Shown piece by piece: positions 57,961 to 64,000 of a stretch of DNA of 64,000 nucleotides. Source of the DNA: Tubiluchus corallicola (lineage: Eukaryota; Priapulida; Priapulimorpha; Priapulimorphida; Tubiluchidae). The stretch covers positions 124,001 through 188,000 of the forward strand of contig JAQGDQ010000427.1 of the NCBI GenBank assembly GCA_030141605.1, written 5' to 3'. Every line of letters begins with the position of its first letter. Within the stretch, counting starts at the first letter, position 1. Made by a program: the position numbers and the translations under genes. The notes under the pieces were generated by a model. The model did not search any database. It was not told the DNA's origin and saw only the letters and a list, made by a program, of their open reading frames with translations.

Positions 57961-58689
57961 TGGTTTTCTTTTGAAGGATCGCCAGCTATACTTGTAAGTA
58001 AGGAACAATAACTAAGAATAAAATCTGTAGGTGTAACCCTATTAAATGGTTATACAGGTACATTTTTTACACAAAAACAAACTATATTTAATTAACATTT
58101 ATTTTGACGCAAGTCTAACTGAATCTTAAAAAATTAGGCTAAATATGAGTGACGTCTGCACAATATACATAGGGCTAATGTATGATTATATGCTTTTTAA
58201 ACATTTTACCTTGGAATTAACAAAACATCCAGATGCTTTTCTGGAAAAATTATTTGCTCCTCTGAAAAACTTTCTTTTTTATGAAAGGTATATTAAACAT
58301 GGAAGTCAGGCCTAATATTTTTTCAAACTATATTAACTGAGAAAAACATAAAATGAGAAAAAACATTTCTTCATAAATAGAATAGTAAATAAATAATTAA
58401 TTAATTTCTAATAGTAATAATAATGATGATGATGACAATGATGATGATGCTGATGATGATGATATGATGATGATAATAATAATAATAATAGTAAATAATT
58501 AATACATAAGCATATTAACTTTCATGAGATATGAACATAATAGCTTTATTTTAATTAATAATTAATTTTTCTTATTCTTACTTTAAATAATACTGAAAAA
58601 TATCGCAGCTGCTGTAAATCACCAAAGACAGATGTAGGCCTTGCAGTCTTTGCTTAGTGTACAAACTTGCAACAAAGTTACAAAATTGT
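57961..58689. other. No gene recognised; (ATG)n/(AAT)n array
   Basis: A compound (ATG)n-(AAT)n array at about 58417-58495. Nothing else is recognised. Confidence 0.5.
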
Positions 58690-58850
58690 GTTAGGATTAA
58701 CATTTTGGTGTAATTGAAAGGCGGCATTCTCGGGAAATTTAAAAAAAGATATTTCAGAGTTTTTATTTCTGTTTAGTGCCTGCCAACCGGCATGGCTTTG
58801 ATGAAGCGATCTCGTCAATTCGACTGCCACACCAGTGCGCGATAGCGTAC
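58690..58850 (-). pseudogene. Possible THAP exon 1 remnant
   Basis: The minus strand reads NRNKNSEISFFKFPENAAFQ in one frame, with MPVG in another just upstream. N(R)NK...ISFFKFP.N resembles the middle of THAP exon 1 as in the exon at 59325. The leading C..(4)..C is not intact. Weak. Confidence 0.3.
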
Positions 58851-58978
58851 CTGACAACAATACACAGTAATGGTCTTCCGCTAGGGCGACACTAACTGCG
58901 CGAACTGCTGCGCAATGGCGTACGGACAACACTCTCTAATGCTCTGCCGCTAGGGCGACACTAACTGAGCGAAGTGAC
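58848..58978. repeat. Minisatellite, two units, same family as 30822-31142
   Basis: GGTCTTCCGCTAGGGCGACA and GCTCTGCCGCTAGGGCGACA, each followed by CTAACTG.GCGAA and linked by GCGTACGGACAACA. Same core and flank order as the 30.8-kb array. Confidence 0.8.
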
Positions 58979-59218
58979 AACTTTATGACTTTGTAATACT
59001 TTGGTACAGCCTTTGTCTAATAGTCGTGCCTATGATGAGAAGGTTGCCCATATGTAGGGCGCGGAAAGAATAATGAGTGACAGGAAACGCCTACGAGAGC
59101 AATTTTATCACAAAATTAAGGTTTGTGCTGTAACACCGAAGTATTAAAGAGTCAGGCTGAAAGGGATGCCATTTGCTATTCCGAACTTCGGAGAATGTAG
59201 CTACAGAGCTTATCCATG

Positions 59219-59260
59219 TGACGTCATTGCGCAAGGAGTTATGGGTAGCACGCCATATTG
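59219..59260 (+). promoter_or_regulatory. CRE and CCAT-type elements upstream of the THAP exon
   Basis: TGACGTCA (59219-59226) is a perfect CRE/ATF palindrome. GCGCAAGG follows, and CGCCATATTG (59251-59260) resembles a YY1/CCAT site. They lie 65-106 bp before the ATG at 59325. A promoter role is an inference from position and motif only. Confidence 0.4.
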
Positions 59261-59324
59261 GACGGTATTAGTAACCACACCGCAGCGTTTGTTAATTATA
59301 GTTTAATATTTTCATAAATTTACG

Positions 59325-59503
59325 ATGGTTATTACTTGTGTTGTTGTTGACTGTACCAACAGTCAGAAGAAAAATGTACAGCTATCATTCTACAGATTTC
59401 CTGCGAACAAGGACAGTCGGTTACTGTGGATTATTGCAAATGAAACGGAACGACTGGATACCGTCAGTGTACAGCAGATTGTGTAGTGCACACTTTGTTT
59501 CAG
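59325..59503 (+). pseudogene. THAP-domain exon 1 (frameshifted)
   Basis: ATG at 59325 encodes MVITCVVVDCTNSQKKNVQL, then SFYRFPANKDSRLLWIIA. After a one-base frame change it continues MKRNDWIPSVYSRLCSAHFV, ending TTTCAG|GTACGTC, a good splice donor at 59504. CVVVDC, FYRFP, W, then DW.PS..SRLCSAHF is a nearly complete THAP zinc-finger signature, and THAP genes often break at this HF.SG point. The frameshift means the exon is dead unless it is a sequencing error. No second exon was recognised downstream (59504-60103). Confidence 0.72.
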
Positions 59504-60103
59504 GTACGTCAGTAAACTAACTCATCATATCAAAATAATAATCGCTACTGAGTGACTTTGTTGACCTACTAGAATGGTAGTTTTTCTAGAATGGTTCACA
59601 ACTGGGCTGTAAATGCTAGACTCAAATGTAGCAAATGTGTTAATACTTTTAACGCTTAAAAAGAGCCCTGTATTTGTAGGGGCATGTTCCTGTATGTGTT
59701 GTTTATTTAAGTGTGTGATATGTTAATTGTTCTTGTGTTTATATTTGTAAAATAAAGCGTTTATTGTTATTATACTTTAAGGCTTTTATTTTATTCCAGT
59801 TGTTTTAAAGTTACACTGACACCCTGGCAGACACTTGCTGTCAAAATTCACTATTGACTAACCTTGATACAAAAAGTGGCTTTATTTCTTTATAAACTTG
59901 GCGTGTTTCGCTTTGGTTAGCATTGAAACAATTTTAGTTTAGTGCCGTACAGACATCTAACGAAAAACGAAAAATCGAGGAAGAAAGCGGAAGTCACGTG
60001 CCATAAGGAACAACTGTAAGGAACGCCGTAAGGAATTAATAGATAAATCATTACTCAGCAATAACAGCTCTGTTCATAGTGCTCTGCTTGCTGCGGCCGC
60101 CAG
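59504..60103. other. No feature recognised
   Basis: Would be the intron of the THAP gene if it were live. AATAAAGCG near 59752 is a possible polyadenylation signal. No exon found. Confidence 0.4.
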
Positions 60104-61125
60104 TTGTCTACTGTACTACCTCTCAGTAAACTCTACCTGACGTGACGTCACAGCATTGAGTGTCATGGCAGACAGGTTGTCTACTGTACTAGCTCTCAGT
60201 AAGCGCTACCTGACGTGACATCATAGCAGTGAGTGTCATGGCAGGCAGGTTGTCTACTGTACTACCTCTCAGTAAGCTCTACCTGACGTGACGTCATAGC
60301 ATTGAGTGTCATGGCAGGCAGGTTGTCTACTGTACTAGCTCTCAGTATGCGCTACCTGACGTGACGTCATAGCATTGAGTGTCATGGCAGGCAGGTTGTC
60401 TGCTGTACTACCTCTCAGTAAGCTCTACCTGACGTGACGTCATAGCATTGAGTGTCATGGCAGGCAGGTTGTCTACTGTGCTACCTCTTAGCAAGCTCTA
60501 CCTGACGTGACGTCATAGCATTGAGTGTCATGGCAGACAGGTTGTCTACTGTACTACCTCTCAGTAAGCTCTACCTGACGTGACGTCATAGCATTGAGTG
60601 TCATGGCAGGCAGGTTGTCTACTGTACTAGCTCTCAGTATGCGCTACCTGACGTGACGTCATAGCATTGAGTGTCATGGCAGGCAGGTTGTCTGCTGTAC
60701 TACCTCTCAGTAAGCTCTACCTGACGTGACGTCATAGCATTGAGTGTCATGGCAGGCAGGTTGTCTACTGTGCTACCTCTTAGCAAGCTCTACCTGACGT
60801 GACGTCATAGCATTGAGTGTCATGGCAGACAGGTTGTCTACTGTACTACCTCTCAGTAAGCTCTACCTGACGTGACGTCATAGCATTGAGTGTCATGGCA
60901 GGCAGGTTGTCTACTGTACTAGCTCTCAGTATGCGCTACCTGACGTGACGTCATAGCATTGAGTGTCATGGCAGGCAGGTTGTCTGCTGTACTACCTCTC
61001 AGTAAGCTCTACCTGACGTGACGTCATAGCATTGAGTGTCATGGCAGGCAGGTTGTCTGCTGTACTACCTCTTAGCAAGCTCTACCTGACGTGACATCAT
61101 AGCATTTAGTGTCATGGCAGGCATG
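60104..61125. repeat. 73-bp satellite, exactly 14 units, with CRE palindrome and 4-unit higher-order repeat
   Basis: The unit starts TTGTCTACTGTACTACCTCT, then CAGTAAGCTCTACCTGACG, TGACGTCATAGCATTGAGTG, TCATGGCAGGCAGG. 14 x 73 = 1,022 bp fits the span exactly. Units 3-6, 7-10 and 11-14 repeat the same order of four variants (AAGC/TACC; TAGC with TATGCGC; TGCTG; TGTGC with TTAGCAAGC), giving a 292-bp higher-order period. TGACGTCA is present in all but two units (units 2 and 14 have TGACATCA). Confidence 0.95.
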
Positions 61126-62699
61126 TTGTCTTCTGTATGTGACGATGTAGTCTAAGTTTCGTTATTGCAAATAGTTGGTTCGTGACTTAAGTGTAAAGAA
61201 TAAAACACTTCGAAAACACTGAATTAATAAAATAATATTTATAATTTAATGAATATCTCAAATTACATTGCAAGACAAATTGTAATAATAAAGATTAAGC
61301 TGGCTAAGAAAAGAAAGAACAACGTAACGTTTTTCACCAGTCCTGTCTTAGCATCATCAAGCGACTTTTCTCCTGCTCCCATTCCGCGTCATCTCCTCAC
61401 CAGGGGCTTCATCGAGAAATGGTGCACCATAGAACGGTTAACTACACTACCTCTTCATGGATCTGATTACGTGGACGACGTCTCCAAACTTTGACGACTC
61501 CTGATGTACACGCCTCCACTTATATGACGCCAATATAGGGTAGCCTTCAAGCTCCTGCATTCGTCACAAGGTAAGGATCAATTTCGTAATCACCGCATGG
61601 AAGCACAAAGGACAGTATCAACAACGTCAGGTAAATACGGGTAAGTATCATCAGCAGTAGATATCATCGATAACTGGTAAGTACAATCCTTAATACGTTA
61701 TGTGTCATCAGCGTCAGGAAAATGTAAGCAACAGGCAAGTATCATCGTTAGAATGCAACTATCGTCTCTGTCGTAACCATGTAGACAGATCGCTTTTCTA
61801 CAAGCAAGCACCGTTACTAATAGACCATCATTTTATGACATGAGAACGTCCGCTTAACTCGACAACTTGAAGCGGAATACCTGGGCGAACTGAACAGCCA
61901 AAATTTCGTCTACGTGGCTTCAATCACATGATATACTAGTAATGCATAAACAGTATCATTAAATGTACAGGTGAAATCTGATTTCAGAACAACTTGGCTT
62001 CTAGCCTTATATCATTAAACAGTTTAACTAAACTTCTTTTATAAAAATTGACAATAATTAATGGTAGAATTATAACAGTAGGAACTAGTTACATTACCTG
62101 GCCTAAAATAAGCCTGAGCGCCACATAGCATCCTCCGTTACAAAAGCTTGATCCATCAATTTTTTTTTACTAAAATGTGATATCAAGACTTTCAACACAA
62201 TAGGTCAGGGCAATAAACTAGTTACACAAAAAATCATGATACATATTCATCATAATAATAGAACAAAAATAACTAATGTCAATGACAAAAATTGCAATAC
62301 TCAATCACAGTCTTCATCAACAAATCTTTGTGAATTCCTTCCCTCATGAAATAATTACATATCAGGTAATACAGTATTTGTTTACTCTTAAGCTTACAAC
62401 GCAAGGTTCAAATCCTGGTTTCAAAATAAATGAATAAAGTAAAAATAAAACACTGTATTGTTTTGAACAAAGGAGAAACACTTTTACTAGTAACCTGCCT
62501 AACAAGATTAAAATAATACAATACAACACATTACGGCCCATGTTTTCTATTATCACTCCTATGTGGCATTGCGAATACATTAAACTAATTTCGCAACAAA
62601 ATTTTATTATTTGTAATTCATTTCTAATGAATTGGCTTCACATAATGTAAAAGAAAATATTTCAAACTGGTCAGAAATGATCTTTAATCACCTAACTTG
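61126..62699. other. No gene recognised
   Basis: A short plus-strand ORF (61249-61494) has no recognised domain. GGTTCAAATCC at 62404-62414 is a perfect Pol III B-box consensus, but no A box or tRNA fold is visible upstream. The lower part should hold the rest of the gypsy pol whose RNase H lies at 62.7-63.2 kb, but I see no integrase. Confidence 0.4.
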
Positions 62700-63198
62700 G
62701 GCTTTAGTGGTTGGAATTACCCACTCATAGGCGTGAGAGAATCTGCTACAATATTATCTTTTCCAGCAATATTCTCTACAGTAAAGTGGAATTCTTGCAA
62801 AATAAGCGAACATGTACAAAGACGGCGATTATTTCTCTTCATGCGTGGGAGTTCTAGCAAACTACGTTGGTCAGTTCGTACTATGAACTCATGACCTTTT
62901 AAGTAGTAACGTAACTTAGATGCAGAATACACTACTGCCAACAACTCAATTTCCACAACACTATAATTTCGCTCACACGTAGTCAACTTTCTGCTTACAT
63001 GTGTAATTGGCACCTCACCTAACTCACTCTGTACTTGTGTCAGCGCTCCGCCAATACCACTAAATGAAGCATCAGTTGTTAGAACGAATTTCTGCGAAAA
63101 ATCAGGTGAGTGAAGCACCGTATCTGAGTTTAGTGCAGTGCGCAGTTCTATAAAGCTGCGTTCACACTCTTCATTCCAGTCAACATGTATGTGATATA
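62700..63198 (-). pseudogene. Ty3/gypsy RNase H fragment (second gypsy lineage)
   Basis: Minus-strand ORF (62717-63211), about 160 residues: DWNEECERSFIELRTAL, VLTTDASFSGIGGALTQ, THVSRKLTTCERNYSVVEIE, LLAVVYSASKLRYYL, FIVRTDQRSLLEL, FTVENIAGKDNIVADSLT. All four acidic RNase H residues are present (Asp47, Glu89, Asp114, Asp157). The sequence is clearly different from the gypsy at 5.4-10.2 kb. Its RT side is cut off by the LTR at 63199 (the first four residues of the ORF come from the LTR), and its integrase side is not recognised below 62700. Confidence 0.88.
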
Positions 63199-63988
63199 TG
63201 TGGTGTACCACCTGTGATGTAGGACGCTTTCGTTACGACACCACAAACACTTTTTTGCTACTAATTTCCGATATGTGCTGACGCGTGGGTTCAGTGAATC
63301 TTTCCATTTAAGCATAGTTCACAGACATGTATTCCAAATAGAACCAAATAAAACAGTTTTTAATATTACCGATAAATTCTGTGTTTAATGAGATAATAAG
63401 AAGTAAAAACAATTTACTTTAAACCAAAACAACAACAAACTTGTTATAATTACAAACAACGTTTCTAGACAATCTACGATAATCAGAAGACTAGTTAGCC
63501 CCAACCCAGGTGAAGGAGAAGGATGTGAGGTAAGTATACTTATCAGTTGTAGTCGGAAGTGCAGTCGGAAGCTGCCGGTTTCCAACGCTTGACGATCTCC
63601 ATCACTCTGGCAGCTTGGAATAACGTGACTAACCGGTTATGCGACCTTCGTCGAATCTTGAGCTGTTACTCTTCCAAACCTCAGCAGGGGGTGGAATCTT
63701 ACGTGGTAACTTCTACAACGCTTGTCAGGTGTACCGAAGTCGTAATTGGTTACTTCACCAATCCTAGTGGAGTGCAGTGGAGTCCTGACCCGTGGAGTTC
63801 GCGGAACTACCATTGGTACTCCGTCTGGTCATAACCTGGTTGTTTCTGCACCGGATCTCCTGTACTTCCGTTTACAGCAGTACGTCTAATAAGGAATAAA
63901 AGCCAGTTTATTGGTGTTTCCGCCTCACGGCTCGAACACCTAAACCTTTGGTGTGTCTGTGCCCTTTAAATCACTTTCTGTCGCCACA
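63199..63988 (+). repeat. LTR (solo LTR or 5' LTR running off the window)
   Basis: 790 bp beginning TGTGGTGTACC and ending CTGTCGCCACA, giving TGTGG...CCACA inverted ends. AATAAA at 63895-63900 lies about 90 bp from the 3' end, as in an R-U5 region, supporting the plus orientation. The first about 128 bp recur at 1131-1258. The left flank (GATATA) and right flank (GTAATTAAGTCT) show no target duplication, so a solo LTR is unproven; only 12 bp follow before the window ends. Confidence 0.6.
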
Positions 63989-64000
63989 GTAATTAAGTCT

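Noticed and set aside
60104-61125. CRISPR array
   Set aside because: The whole 73-bp unit is repeated; there are no spacers. It is a satellite.
61249-61494. 81-codon ORF as a gene
   Set aside because: No recognisable domain, ordinary length for chance, and it is isolated between a satellite and unassigned sequence.

Overview
The window is gene-poor, AT-rich, repeat-dense animal DNA with no complete host protein-coding gene that I can support. BEL/Pao and Ty3/gypsy LTR elements, several non-LTR (LINE) families, hAT, pogo-like and MADF-bearing DNA transposons, THAP-domain exons with spliceosomal introns and long dinucleotide to pentanucleotide arrays all point to an invertebrate metazoan. The 5S-derived segment at 4.47 kb reads closer to molluscan/lophotrochozoan 5S RNA than to insect 5S as I remember them. 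That placement is an inference and is weak.

Layout. 0-5.4 kb: two oppositely oriented, decayed BEL/Pao pol copies (plus strand 1-2250, minus strand 5330-3011). The minus copy is interrupted in its reverse transcriptase by a 542-bp insertion headed by a 5S rRNA-derived sequence and flanked by 12-bp target duplications. 5.41-10.2 kb: a structurally complete but coding-dead Ty3/gypsy element with two LTRs and a GTAAT target duplication. 10.2-15 kb: a palindromic repeat, a copy of dispersed family A, and a copy of family B carrying a small hAT remnant with the C-terminal end of its transposase. 15-18 kb: a minisatellite, microsatellites and a LINE ORF1 remnant on the minus strand. 19.5-24.4 kb: a family A block with a LINE tail, repeated in inverted orientation at 43.5-46.2 kb. 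24.6-27.5 kb: a LINE reverse transcriptase fragment and three unrelated minisatellites in a row. 28-31 kb: LINE insertions (one with a paralogous empty site at 33.9 kb), a pogo-like transposase tail and a minisatellite that recurs at 58.9 kb. 32-43 kb: families I, G, F and H and a 2.2-kb direct duplication (35.9-38.1 and 40.07-42.3 kb). 46.6-48.3 kb: pentanucleotide and tetranucleotide arrays and a LINE reverse transcriptase remnant. 49.6-58 kb: families B, I, D, H and A, a broken THAP gene, and a MADF-encoding insertion with TAA target duplications. 58.7-61.1 kb: THAP-like exons, a CRE-bearing putative promoter, and a 14-unit, 73-bp satellite with a CRE palindrome in most units and a four-unit higher-order period. 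62.7-64 kb: a gypsy RNase H fragment abutting an LTR.

How it works together: there is no operon or pathway here. The biology is nested transposition, duplication and tandem-repeat growth. Several insertions can be read base by base because a related repeat elsewhere in the window preserves the empty site. I found no convincing new multi-gene system. The most distinctive items are the 5S-headed SINE-like insertion, the MADF-bearing insertion, the hAT remnant and the CRE-rich satellite. All repeat boundaries were judged by eye and are approximate unless a target duplication is given.
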